Assembly: GCF_000741175.1 (NCBI RefSeq)
Contig: NZ_JGYS01000022.1
Span: 1 to 64,000 of the forward strand
Length of the DNA stretch: 64,000 bases
Reading direction: 5' to 3'
Origin: Bifidobacterium callitrichos DSM 23973
Lineage (GTDB): Bacteria > Actinomycetota > Actinomycetes > Actinomycetales > Bifidobacteriaceae
The notes under the pieces were generated by a model that was given only the letters and a program-made list of their open reading frames with translations, was not told where the DNA came from and ran no database searches. The position numbers and the translations under genes were made by a program. Of this stretch, positions 18,854-28,064 are shown piece after piece; the stretch's first letter is position 1; each line of letters starts with the position of its first letter.

Positions 18854-20326
18854 TCAGAACGTGCCCGGAGTCTTGTAGGACGGGCCGTCGGAGGTGGAGT
18901 CGGCGAAGACCCTGAGCTCCTCCAGCTCGCGCTTGGCGTCGACGATCTGCTCGCGCACACGGCCGTAGGCGGTGCCGCCCTTGCCGTTGCGGGAGTCGAC
19001 CGAACCGTGGCTGGAGAGCACCTCGCGCACGCCCGGCGCCTTGTCCGCGGGCAGGAACGCCGCGAAGGTGGAGATGAAGTCCTCGTCGGTCAGATCCCAC
19101 AGCTCCTGGCCGCGGCCCTCGGCGATCTTCACGCATGCGCCGGAGAGCTCGTGGGCGTGGCGGAACGGCACGCCGTTCTTGACGAGCCATTCGGCGATGT
19201 CCGTGGCGAGCGCGAAGCCGGTTGGCGCCTCGGCCTCGAGACGGTCGGCGTCGAAGCGCATGGTACGCACCATGCCGGTGAACGCGGGCAGCAGCACCTC
19301 GAGTGTGTCGACCTGGTCGAACACGGCCTCCTTGTCCTCCTGCAGATCGCGCGCGTACGCGGTGGGCAGGCCCTTCAAGGTGGCGAGCAGTCCGGTCAGA
19401 TCGCCGATCAGTCGTCCGGACTTGCCGCGCGCCAGCTCGGCGATGTCCGGGTTCTTCTTCTGCGGCATGATCGAGGAGCCGGTGGAGTAGGCGTCGTCGA
19501 GCTTGACGAAGGCGAACTCCTGCGTGTTCCAGATGATGATCTCCTCGCTCAGCCGGGAGATGTCGACGCCGGTCATCGCGGCGACGAACGCGAATTCGGC
19601 GACGAGATCACGCGAGGCGGTGCCGTCGATCGAGTTGTCGGTCACGCGGGAGAAGCCGAGCTCGCGGGCGACGGCCTCCGGATCGGTGCCGAGCGTGTTG
19701 CCGGCGAGCGCGCCGGAGCCGTACGGGGAGGCGTTGATGCGCTTGTCCCAGTCGACGAGGCGTTCGACGTCGCGCAGCAGCGGCCAGGCGTGGGCCATGA
19801 GCTGGTGGGCGAGCAGCACGGGCTGGGCGTGCTGCATGTGGGTGCGGCCGGGCATGACGGTGCGTCCGGCCTTCTCGCTCTGGGCGATGAGGGCGTTGAC
19901 GAGGTCGAGCAGGAGCTTCGCGATGACGCGCGAGTGGCGGCGCAGCCACATGCGGATCAGGCAGGCGATCTGGTCGTTGCGGGAGCGTCCGGCCCTGAGC
20001 TTGCCGCCGAGCTCGTCGCCGGCGATGTCGATGAGGCCGCGCTCCAGTGCGGTGGCCTCGTCCTCGTCGTCCTCGATCGGGGCGAAGCTGCCGTCGTCGA
20101 CGTGGCGCTGGAGGGTGTCGAGCGCGTCCTCCATGCGCTTGAGCTCCTCGTCGGTGAGGAGTCCGGCGCGGCCGAGCGCGCGGGCGTGGGCGCGCGAGCC
20201 GGCGATGTCGTCGTCCGCGAGTCGCCAGTCGAACTGGGTGGACTTGGACAGACGGGCGAGCTCGGCGGACGGACCGGAGGTGAAGCGGCCGCCCCACAGG
20301 GCGAGATGTTCGGTGTTTTCGGCCAT
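18854..20326 (-). CDS. argH: Argininosuccinate lyase
   Basis: Cleaves argininosuccinate to arginine and fumarate, the last step of arginine synthesis. The 490-residue protein has the family signature [12 protein letters not shown] and the N-terminal LWGGRF; His of the [11 protein letters not shown] loop is present. Start ATG 20326 follows AAAGGAG. In related genomes argH follows argG directly; here a 14.6-kb block separates them, so argH has its own upstream region and a separate promoter is likely. Confidence 0.96.
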   Translation of the reverse strand: MAENTEHLALWGGRFTSGPSAELARLSKSTQFDWRLADDDIAGSRAHARALGRAGLLTDEELKRMEDALDTLQRHVDDGSFAPIEDDEDEATALERGLIDIAGDELGGKLRAGRSRNDQIACLIRMWLRRHSRVIAKLLLDLVNALIAQSEKAGRTVMPGRTHMQHAQPVLLAHQLMAHAWPLLRDVERLVDWDKRINASPYGSGALAGNTLGTDPEAVARELGFSRVTDNSIDGTASRDLVAEFAFVAAMTGVDISRLSEEIIIWNTQEFAFVKLDDAYSTGSSIMPQKKNPDIAELARGKSGRLIGDLTGLLATLKGLPTAYARDLQEDKEAVFDQVDTLEVLLPAFTGMVRTMRFDADRLEAEAPTGFALATDIAEWLVKNGVPFRHAHELSGACVKIAEGRGQELWDLTDEDFISTFAAFLPADKAPGVREVLSSHGSVDSRNGKGGTAYGRVREQIVDAKRELEELRVFADSTSDGPSYKTPGTF

Positions 20327-20450
20327 ATGCTGCTCCTTTACGATGCTGGTTGCTTGGGTTGCTATGCGTTTTCGACCGTATGCCAGCCTATCAGCGTTGC
20401 GCTACATAGCGTCGGGGATTCATGGGGATGAATCTGAATCCGTTTGCGAT

Positions 20451-20510
20451 GGATATCCGCGGATATCCTATTGAGTGTATCGATGAGTGTATCGATGTAT
20501 CGCATAAGGG
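20451..20510 (+). promoter_or_regulatory. palindrome plus tandem direct repeats upstream of the macro-domain gene
   Basis: An 18-bp perfect palindrome (GGATATCC GC GGATATCC, 20451-20468) is followed by two exact tandem copies of GAGTGTATCGAT (20473-20496) and a partial third, ending just before the ribosome binding site. The arrangement looks like an operator; the HTH-like C-terminal domain of the adjacent protein is a candidate binder (inference). Confidence 0.5.
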
Positions 20511-20518
20511 AGGCCGTC

Positions 20519-21655
20519 ATGCCGTTGCGACTGGTTCGCCAGGACATCACACGCTTGGATGTGGACGCCGTCGTCAACGCGGCGAACACCGCGCTGCGCA
20601 TGGGAGGCGGCGTGTGCGGAGCGATCTTCCGCGCGGCAGGCGCGTCACGCATGCAGGAGGCGTGCGATCGCCTCTCCCCCATCCGCACCGGGCAGGCCGT
20701 GGCGACTGCGGGCTTCGACCTGCCTGCGCGGTACGTGATCCACACGGCCGGGCCGGTCTGGCAGGGCGGCGATCATGGTGAGGAGACGCTCCTGCGCGCC
20801 TGCTACCGCAACTCGCTGACTCTGGCGGTGCGTCTCAAGTGCGGCAGCATCGCGTTCCCCCTGATTTCGAGCGGCATCTACGGCTATCCGAAGGCTCAGG
20901 CGCTCGACGTCGCCGTCGACGAGATCCGGCGCTTCCTGGACTCTTCAGAGGAGACGCCGAAGCGGGATGATCCGGACCATGGCGACGATCCGGCCGATCG
21001 AGCGGACCTCGACGTATACCTATGCGTATTCGACAAGGAGGCCTTCGCCGCGGGAACCGCATTCGACCGGCAGCTGCGGGCATACATCGACGATCATTAC
21101 GTAGCCGGCCACACCGACAGTCGACGCAGCCGCATGATGGAGATGCGCGAACTCGGCCATCCGAGCGAGAACATCGTCAACGACGACGAATCGGAACTGC
21201 GTCTGGAATCACCGACGCCCTTGACGCAATCCGTGACGAGCCTGAGTCCGACACCACGATCGGCCGCACCGGTAAGCGCCCCCCACTATTCGCAACGCGA
21301 TGTGCTTGCCGATCTGGACGAACCGTTCAACGTGATTCTCCTGCGGCTCATCGACTCCAAGGGATTCAGTGATGTGGATGTGTACAAACGAGCCAACATC
21401 AGCAGGAAACTGTTTTCGAAAATACGATGCGGCAATGGGTACATGCCCGGCAAGAAGACGGTGCTCGCACTGGCGATCGCGCTGCGGCTCGATCTCGACG
21501 AAACTGATGATCTGCTGGCATGCGCCGGTTACGCGCTATCCCACAGCGTGAAATTCGACGTGATCGTCGAATTCTTCATCACCCATGGCGTGTTCGATGT
21601 GCTCACCATCAACGAGGTCCTGTTCCGGTACGACCAGCCGCTGCTTGGACAGTGA
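20519..21655 (+). CDS. Macro-domain protein with C-terminal HTH-like domain
   Basis: A 378-residue two-domain protein. Residues 1 to about 175 form a macro domain: VVNAANTALRMGGGVCGAI at 18-36 with the ADP-ribose-binding Asn and Gly residues, and PLISSGIYGYP for the second loop. Macro domains bind or hydrolyse ADP-ribose adducts. A polar linker follows; residues about 265-378 (from DLDEPFNVILLRL to DQPLLGQ) are a helical domain with an XRE-like look (DVYKRANISRKLFSKIR). I know this tail as a recurring partner of macro domains but not its function. ATG 20519 follows AAGGGAGG. A VWA gene follows 141 bases downstream. Confidence 0.82.
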   Translation: MPLRLVRQDITRLDVDAVVNAANTALRMGGGVCGAIFRAAGASRMQEACDRLSPIRTGQAVATAGFDLPARYVIHTAGPVWQGGDHGEETLLRACYRNSLTLAVRLKCGSIAFPLISSGIYGYPKAQALDVAVDEIRRFLDSSEETPKRDDPDHGDDPADRADLDVYLCVFDKEAFAAGTAFDRQLRAYIDDHYVAGHTDSRRSRMMEMRELGHPSENIVNDDESELRLESPTPLTQSVTSLSPTPRSAAPVSAPHYSQRDVLADLDEPFNVILLRLIDSKGFSDVDVYKRANISRKLFSKIRCGNGYMPGKKTVLALAIALRLDLDETDDLLACAGYALSHSVKFDVIVEFFITHGVFDVLTINEVLFRYDQPLLGQ

Positions 21656-21796
21656 CAGTCGGCGGTCGTCGGACATCGCGTCGGACATCGCGTCACTGCG
21701 ATGTCGCCTGCAAAGCGACCCGTTCCCTCCTCCATGATGCGATGCTCGTCTCATCACCGGCAAAGCGCCGGAGATGAACGAAAGGAACGCATCATC

Positions 21797-22498
21797 ATGG
21801 AACAGCTGAAAACCGACGCCACCCACAGCGGATCGGAACGAACGGAACTGGTATTCATGGTGGATCGCAGCGGATCGATGTCCGGGCTCGAATCGGATAC
21901 CATCGGCGGGTTCAACGCCATGCTTGCCAAGCAACGAGCCATCGCCGGGAAATGCACGGTGACGACCGTGCTGTTCGACAATCGTCTGGAGACGTTGCAC
22001 GATCACATCGACCTGCATGCGGTGAAGGACCTGACACCCCACGACTACTGGGCGCGAGGCAGCACCGCTTTGCTTGACGCGATCGGCTCGACCATCGACC
22101 GCGTCGTCGCCGTGCAACGACACACCGCGGAGCCTTTCCGCGCCGATCATGTGCTGTTCGTCATCATCACCGACGGGTACGAGAATGCGAGCCGTCGGTA
22201 TTCTCTGCGACAGGTGCGCAGCATGATCGAACTGGAACGCGCCCGATATCACTGGGAGTTCGTATTCCTCGGCGCCAACATCGACGCCGTGCAAACGGCG
22301 GATGATTTCGGCATCGCGCCCCAATGCGCCGCCGATTTCCATGCCGATGGGCAAGGGGTCGAATCATCGTTCGCTGCCGTGTCACGCGCCGCGACGGCCG
22401 TACGAGGAGGCGTAAGGCTCGAAGCGGCCTCCGCCACCGCCGTATTCCAGGACGTACGCGAGGACTACCGGTCGAGGCGACAGTCGAAGCATCACTGA
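21797..22498 (+). CDS. von Willebrand factor type A domain protein
   Basis: A 233-residue soluble VWA protein. The metal-ion-dependent adhesion site is intact: DRSGSMSG (D23, S25, S27), the Thr in RGSTALLDAI, and the Asp in ITDGYENAS. No signal peptide or membrane segment is seen, so it is probably cytoplasmic. ATG 21797 follows GAAAGGAA. Its place behind the macro-domain gene suggests a two-gene unit, perhaps a stress or defence module; this is inference. Confidence 0.82.
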   Translation: MEQLKTDATHSGSERTELVFMVDRSGSMSGLESDTIGGFNAMLAKQRAIAGKCTVTTVLFDNRLETLHDHIDLHAVKDLTPHDYWARGSTALLDAIGSTIDRVVAVQRHTAEPFRADHVLFVIITDGYENASRRYSLRQVRSMIELERARYHWEFVFLGANIDAVQTADDFGIAPQCAADFHADGQGVESSFAAVSRAATAVRGGVRLEAASATAVFQDVREDYRSRRQSKHH

Positions 22499-22536
22499 GG
22501 ACCGTGCCGGGATCGTATTGCCGTCATCAGCCCGAA

Positions 22537-22626
22537 ACCTCTCGCTGAACAAGGCATGACGAGATGCCACTGCCGTCATCCGATGGATACCTCTCGCGAA
22601 GCGCCCGCTCGACGAGAGGTATCCAT
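22537..22626. repeat. two hairpin repeats left of the RM locus
   Basis: Unit 1 (22537-22565) is ACCTCTCGCTGAAC...CGAGAT with a short stem; unit 2 (22583-22626) has a perfect 14-bp stem from ATGGATACCTCTCG to its complement. The period is about 52-54 bases, and the sequence TGCCGTCATC precedes both. They share the CTCTCG...CGAGAG core with the larger array at 34429-34716. Confidence 0.75.
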
Positions 22627-22636
22627 AGTTAGGCAG

Positions 22637-25600
22637 TTAGGCAGCCTTTGTACCGGATTTGACGCTGTTCATGATTTCCGCGTCGACGTCGAAACCACCT
22701 TCGAGCACAAAGCGACGCAGCAGGGTACGCACGGTCCTGTTCACCTTTGGCTGCGATATGGCCGTGTGCAGGTATGCCTCGAGTGTGTTCCTCGAACGTT
22801 TCTTGTCGACCGAGTTGAACAGTGCGTCCAGTCGTCCGAACTCGTTGATGTTCGTTTCGTTGACGAGTTTGCCAGTGAACTCCTCCACCAGCGAACGCTC
22901 AACACCGAATCGGTCGACAAGCTTGCCTATCTGTTCGTCTTTCTCCTGGCGAGAATATCGGGTGATGTAGTCACGCAGCGTCATGCCGTCCTCCACGGCC
23001 ACATCGCCACGTTCCACGTCGTGCAGGAACAGTTCCGCCAGTCGCTGCTCGTCTGCGGACAACGTGGCGAACGACCGATGCAGCAGTTCGGATGCCTGTT
23101 CCAGCTCGGAGCTGTCCTCGCGCAGCGCCTTGAGCCATTTGGTGAAGTTGGCGTTCATGTAGTCCGTGTCGATCGGACCGGTGTCGATGGCGGTCAGATA
23201 GCCGTCCAGTTCGTACGGCGCCTCCATATCACCGCCACCGGTCTCATTGCCATCGGAACCACCCTCGAACAGTTCCTTATAACGTTTCGCCAAAATGAGA
23301 TAGGTGCGCTCGTCGAGCTCGGGGCACACGATCGTCTGGCTGCCGTCCTCGTCCGTAATCGCGTACGACTCCTTGTCCCAATCGAACCCTTGTACCTTCG
23401 CCGATTCCAAGAACCGGTTCAATGCGATGAATTCCTTGGCGAACTTGCGTTTGGCCTCCTCCGATTCTGGCAGATGGCGCAGGTCTCCGTGCCCGGATGA
23501 GGAGAACACGTCGAGGATCTCCTTGTAGCGGGCATCCATGGCCGCCACGTTCTGCGGCAGTTTCTGCACGAACAGGTCGAGCGGACGATCGCCGGAATAG
23601 AGCTTGACCGCGCGTTCGATGTTGCGGCGCATGGTATGCGGCTTGCGGTAGTAGCGGATGACACCGAACGGCTTGTCCGGTCCGAACAACCGGTTGGTGC
23701 GGCTGAACGCCTGGATGATGCTCTCGTATTCGATGACCTTGTCCAGATACAGCGTGTTCACCCATTTCGAGTCGAACCCGGTGAGCATCTGGTCCACGAC
23801 GATGAGCAGATCAAGACGCTGATCGCGTTTCGCGTCGATTCCGCCGTATGGTGTCTTGTGCGACAGGCGCGTCGAGATGTCCTTCTTCATGGCCGGCCAT
23901 GTCGGGATGGTGAATTCCTTGCCGTATGCCGTGTTGTAGTCGCCAATGATCTCGGACAGAGCATCCTCTTTCACGGTCGCCCCAGCGTTGTTGTCGATGT
24001 TCGGGTCGAACAACGCGGTGATACGCAGCTGAGGCGCACGTTCCTTGAAGAGGCGATAGTAGCTGATCGCCTCGGGGATGGAGCTGGTGGCAAGTATCGC
24101 GTGGAACTTGTTCGCGTGGCTCAGCACGGGGAACTGTTCGAGGATGTCCGCAACCACCATGTCCTCGTGTTCACTGCCAATACCGTACTGGTCGTTCCCG
24201 AGGAAATCCTCGATGCCGGTGATCTTCCGTCCACCGTTATCGGTCAAGGAAGCCATCGGCACCTCGTTCTTGTTCATGTAGCGCTCATAGACCTCGGCCT
24301 TGGTGAGGTCAGCGAGCGCCTCCTCGACGCTGTCGGCCTTGGCCTGATCCAGAGCCACGGCCTTTCGTACGTCCGAATCCTTGTAGGTGGCAACCATGGT
24401 CGGGTCGAACCCGAGCACATTATGATCGCGGATGCCGTCGGCGATGCTGTACCGGTGCAAACATCCACCGAAAATCATGGACGTGGTGGAGTTCTTCTTC
24501 TGGTTCTCATCGAGGATCGGCGTTCCAGTGAACCCGAAGTACAGCGCGTTGGGGAAGGACCTGCGAATGTCCTGCAACATGTCGCCGAAGGTGGAACGGT
24601 GACATTCGTCCACGATGAAGACGATGCGCTTGGCCGCCATGCGGTCGAGCTCGGCTTGGGTGATGCCGCCTTCTCCCGGTTTGATGTTGCTCATCTTCTG
24701 GATGGAGGTGACAATGAGCGTGTTCTTGGGATCGGTACTGGTGAGGCGATCCCGCAGCACACCAGTGTTCTCGGTGCCTTGCACATCATCCTCGTCGTCA
24801 GCGAAGCTGCGGTATTCCTTGAGCGACTGCGTACCCAGTTCGATGCGGTCCATCAGGAACACGACCTTGTCCGCATCCTTCGAATCGGCGATGAGCTGCG
24901 CCGATTTGAAGCTGGTCATGGTCTTGCCCGAACCTGTGGTATGCCATACGTAGCCGCCACGTCGCCCAGGCGTCTCGGGGCGAGACTCCCAATCACAGGT
25001 GCGCACACGGTCGGATATGGCGTTCGCGGCGATGTACTGGTAGCTGCGCAGCACCTTGAGGCAGCCGTCCGAGGAGTCGGCGACGGTGTAGAAGCCAATG
25101 AGCTGATGGGCCATCGGGATGGACAGCAGGCCGGCTGTGCCCGATGTGCCGCCGATGAACCGCTTCCATTCGTCGGTGCCGGGTTTGTTGCCTCCGCAGA
25201 TGGGCTCGTTGTTGAAATCAGCCCAGTGGAAGTAGTAGCTCGGGTTGAATCGGTCGACTCCAGGATTGGCGAAGTACACGGCGTCGTCCGGGGTCATACC
25301 CACGAAGATCTGCACGAGTCGGAACAATCCGGTGAACACGCCTTCATGCGCGTATTTCTCGATCTGCCAGGTCGCCTGACTGATCGGGATGCCGCTGCGC
25401 TTCAGTTCGATGTGGATGAGCGGCATGCCGTTGATGAGCAAGGTGATGTCGCCGCGCCGCGAGTCGAGCATCTTGTTCCTAGCCGGGTAGACCGGCTGCT
25501 GGGCGATCTGGTAGACGCTTTTGCCGCCGGCGATCTCCCTGCGGTCGTAGATGTAGAGACTGACCTCCTTGCCGAAGTGCGCGGTATCCTCCTTGTTGTC

Positions 25601-25876
25601 ACGCATGATGGAGATGGTCCGCCCGTTGACGAACGAGTTAAGGGCGAGCGGTGTGCGCAGCGTCTCGATCTGTTCGAGGATCTGCGCCATCTCGCCGTCA
25701 GTCAGAGGATACTGTCCGAGACAATCCACACCGCAGTTGTTGCGGTAGAGGATGCCCCTCCAGTTCTCGAGCAGATCCTTCTCGGTCGGATAGCGCAGCA
25801 CACCGTCCGTCCAGCCGTGTTGTTTGAGCACCGAGATGACGCTTTCCTCGAATTCCGATTCCCTGTCGAAGATCAT
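22637..25876 (-). CDS. hsdR: Type I restriction enzyme, R (translocase/nuclease) subunit
   Basis: A 1079-residue motor and nuclease subunit. The N-terminal PD-(D/E)xK nuclease has Asp143 and the ELK motif at 157-159; the superfamily 2 helicase has Walker A HTTGSGKT at 312-319, DECHRS near residue 412, GFTGTPI and QAFSRTNR. The last 200 residues are a helical HsdM-binding region. Its ATG overlaps the stop of the AlbA-type gene upstream (ATGA). hsdM and hsdS lie on the opposite strand in this DNA, so the complex is currently encoded by two divergent transcripts. Confidence 0.95.
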   Translation of the reverse strand: MIFDRESEFEESVISVLKQHGWTDGVLRYPTEKDLLENWRGILYRNNCGVDCLGQYPLTDGEMAQILEQIETLRTPLALNSFVNGRTISIMRDNKEDTAHFGKEVSLYIYDRREIAGGKSVYQIAQQPVYPARNKMLDSRRGDITLLINGMPLIHIELKRSGIPISQATWQIEKYAHEGVFTGLFRLVQIFVGMTPDDAVYFANPGVDRFNPSYYFHWADFNNEPICGGNKPGTDEWKRFIGGTSGTAGLLSIPMAHQLIGFYTVADSSDGCLKVLRSYQYIAANAISDRVRTCDWESRPETPGRRGGYVWHTTGSGKTMTSFKSAQLIADSKDADKVVFLMDRIELGTQSLKEYRSFADDEDDVQGTENTGVLRDRLTSTDPKNTLIVTSIQKMSNIKPGEGGITQAELDRMAAKRIVFIVDECHRSTFGDMLQDIRRSFPNALYFGFTGTPILDENQKKNSTTSMIFGGCLHRYSIADGIRDHNVLGFDPTMVATYKDSDVRKAVALDQAKADSVEEALADLTKAEVYERYMNKNEVPMASLTDNGGRKITGIEDFLGNDQYGIGSEHEDMVVADILEQFPVLSHANKFHAILATSSIPEAISYYRLFKERAPQLRITALFDPNIDNNAGATVKEDALSEIIGDYNTAYGKEFTIPTWPAMKKDISTRLSHKTPYGGIDAKRDQRLDLLIVVDQMLTGFDSKWVNTLYLDKVIEYESIIQAFSRTNRLFGPDKPFGVIRYYRKPHTMRRNIERAVKLYSGDRPLDLFVQKLPQNVAAMDARYKEILDVFSSSGHGDLRHLPESEEAKRKFAKEFIALNRFLESAKVQGFDWDKESYAITDEDGSQTIVCPELDERTYLILAKRYKELFEGGSDGNETGGGDMEAPYELDGYLTAIDTGPIDTDYMNANFTKWLKALREDSSELEQASELLHRSFATLSADEQRLAELFLHDVERGDVAVEDGMTLRDYITRYSRQEKDEQIGKLVDRFGVERSLVEEFTGKLVNETNINEFGRLDALFNSVDKKRSRNTLEAYLHTAISQPKVNRTVRTLLRRFVLEGGFDVDAEIMNSVKSGTKAA

Positions 25877-27413
25877 CGCCCCGTTCCTCCTTGAATCTCC
25901 CAGTGACCCGATTTGCGCGACCCGACCCGTTTGAGCAGACCAGCCGCGACCAGAACGTCGACGTCCCTGCGCACAGTGGCCGATGACACACCCACAGCGT
26001 GGGAAAGCTCATCATACGTAATGTCCGGCTGCGCAGTGATGGTGTCCATCACCGTTGTCTGACGACTGGTTATCTGCTCACCGGATGTGCTTATCTGCTC
26101 GTTTATCTGCTCATCCGATACGTTTATCTGCTCACCGGATGTGCTTATCTGCTCGTTTATCTGCTCATTATTCGTCACTGGAATGAGCTCAAGCGTGAGC
26201 GTCGTTCGCTCCGCCTCACCGAACGTCTCCTCGATCTGCGGTTCGGGGAGTCCCGCCTCCGCCCATGTGGCGAAGACATCGGGTATGCCGGTGCCGGCCC
26301 GCTCCCCTACATCGATGAGCCCGAACATCCTCATGATGCCGGCGTTGCGCGGATCGGACATGCCTCCCAGACGCATCTGCTCGACGCCCGTTCGCACGTT
26401 CCCCGGATTCTCGAAGACGAGACGCGACGGTTCACATCGCACCACCACGCCACGCACGCCGTAGTAGTCGGCGTTGAACAGGCAGTTCGCCAAGGCCTCA
26501 CGGACCGCCTTGTGCATGGGTGTGTCATCCACGCGGAGAATACCGTCGAGCTTGAACGGCACCTTGAGCACCGACGTGAGCTTGCGGCTCACTTGGAAGA
26601 AGAAGTCGAAGACGTTGCCCGACCATAATCCGTCACCAGAATGTACCCGGTCGGTCCAGCGTATCGACGGGTCGAGCGCCTCACGGTAATCGAGGAAATA
26701 GTTCGGACATTCCCGGAGGATGTCATAGTCGTTGCCGAACATGAGCATGCCGGCAAGGGTGGGGTGCAGCCTGCCGTCCTCACGACTGACGGCTGCGGCG
26801 CCGATGGCCCGCAAGAACAGTTCGGTTCCAAGGGGATTCCACGAACTCTGCGCATGCGCCGTCTGGAAACGCATGCGATAACCCCTGATGCTTTCGGCGT
26901 TGAGATCCGAGACGGAGAACTCGTCAAGCACCTTGCCGTCCATTCCTTCGGACGCCTGATCGCGCACCATGGATACGATCTCACTTCTTGTGCAGCGGTA
27001 GTCACCCTCACCTCTTCTGCGATAGGTGCCGTTGTAGAGATCGTTGTTGATGTGGACGGGACGCTCCTCGCGTGGGGCGCGGGGAACATGGATGGCAACG
27101 ACCGCGCCTCCCTCGTCTTCGAGCAGTTCGACTTCGGACTCGATGGGCAGCACGGCGCTCACCTTGGAACGGTTGCTCACCGTGTTCCAGAAATCCTGAC
27201 GCAAATGCTCAGCTTCGGGCCGTGTGAGTCCTACCGTCTCGAACGTGCCATCGTCGCGTTCTTTGACACCGAGCAGGATGATTCCGCCGTAGGTATTGGC
27301 GAACGCGGAGTAGGTCTCCCACATGCTGCGTGGCAATCCGCCCTTCGCGGCTTTCGCTCGATTCGGTTGTTCTCCCGGTACGAATCAAGCCGTGCGATAT
27401 CGAATGTGTCCAT
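25873..27413 (-). pseudogene. AlbA_2/Schlafen-type ATP-binding protein with C-terminal winged helix; frameshift near 27357
   Basis: About 510 residues if restored. The N-terminal AlbA_2 domain carries WETYSAFANTYGGIILLGV; the middle has the GHKL-like RMFGLIDVGERAGTGIPD region; the C terminus is a winged helix (ITYDELSHAVGVSSATVRRDVDVL). The initiating ATG at 27413 (behind GGGAG) opens MDTFDIARLDSYRENNRIE, but one base appears missing just after this: adding one G gives ...IEAKAAKGGLPRSMWE in a single frame. Otherwise translation could begin at TTG 27336 and lose about 25 residues. It lies between an hsdS cassette and hsdR. Such proteins occur inside RM operons; the role is unproven. Confidence 0.75.
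26071..26178 (-). repeat. 54-bp in-frame tandem repeat inside the AlbA-type gene
   Basis: Two nearly identical 54-bp units (starting 26071 and 26125), themselves built from TTATCTGCTC subrepeats, encode two copies of an 18-residue segment beginning EQINEQISTSGEQI in the linker before the winged helix. Copy number could vary without breaking the frame. Confidence 0.8.
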
Positions 27414-27425
27414 GATCATCTCCCG

Positions 27426-27997
27426 TCACACAAACATCTTGTCAAGCAGCGATTTTTTGATGTTCCGCAGCAATTCCAACTTACGCTGATGAAGGGTGAT
27501 GAGGTCGTCAAGGCGGGAGAAGAAGTTGCCGACCTTTTGTTGCTCGGCAGCCGATGGTGGAACTGATAACGTCGTTTCGAAGAAATCATCAGGCGCAATA
27601 TTGAGCAACCCATGATTCCTAGCCCCTTCAGCCGCGATCATCTGGACAGCCTTGTACCAGCGGTTGGTTTCGTAATATGTCACAAGATAATCTGGATCAG
27701 CGCCGAGCAGCTCAAAGCATATGTATAACGTTGAAACACAGCCCTTCTCGTACTGTGTCAGACGCTTGATCGCACCCCATGGGCTATCCACGGAAGTGCT
27801 CTTGTTATATGCAAACTCGCCTTTCCGGAGCAGATAGTAACCACTCATATCTTTGCTTGCCACTTGACTATTGAAGAACAGCCTCTGATCAATCAACCCG
27901 TACTGCGCGGAGATGGTTAATGGAAGATCAGACTCGTTATCCGAATTCTTCCGAGTTATACGCTGGACTAGTTCCCCCAACTTACGCTGTTCCCAAG
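27426..27997 (-). pseudogene. hsdS: Silent hsdS cassette: one target-recognition domain with the native HsdS C terminus
   Basis: From the recombination motif WEQRKLG it encodes TRD2 (ELVQRITRKNSDNES...) and the conserved FFSRLDDLITLHQRK, then the natural HsdS end LELLRNIKKSLLDKMFV. It has no normal start and no first TRD; the codons upstream read SASAW. The 518 bases 27480-27997 match 32293-32810 in inverted orientation with only a couple of differences seen by eye. The AlbA-type gene and hsdR follow on the same strand, as expected for the 3' end of an hsdS in an hsdM-hsdS-x-hsdR operon. Confidence 0.88.
27480..27997 (-). repeat. left arm of the 518-bp hsdS inverted repeat
   Basis: Equal in length and almost identical to the reverse complement of 32293-32810. 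It is bounded by the two short repeats used in this locus: CTTGGGAACAGCGTAAG at the TRD start and CATCAGCGTAAG at the end. Differences I can see are one base just inside each end. Confidence 0.9.
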
Positions 27998-28064
27998 CGG
28001 ATGCGCTGAATGGGTTGTCTGGCGTATCATGGCTACACGGCTACGACGGAGATGGAAGTGGATA

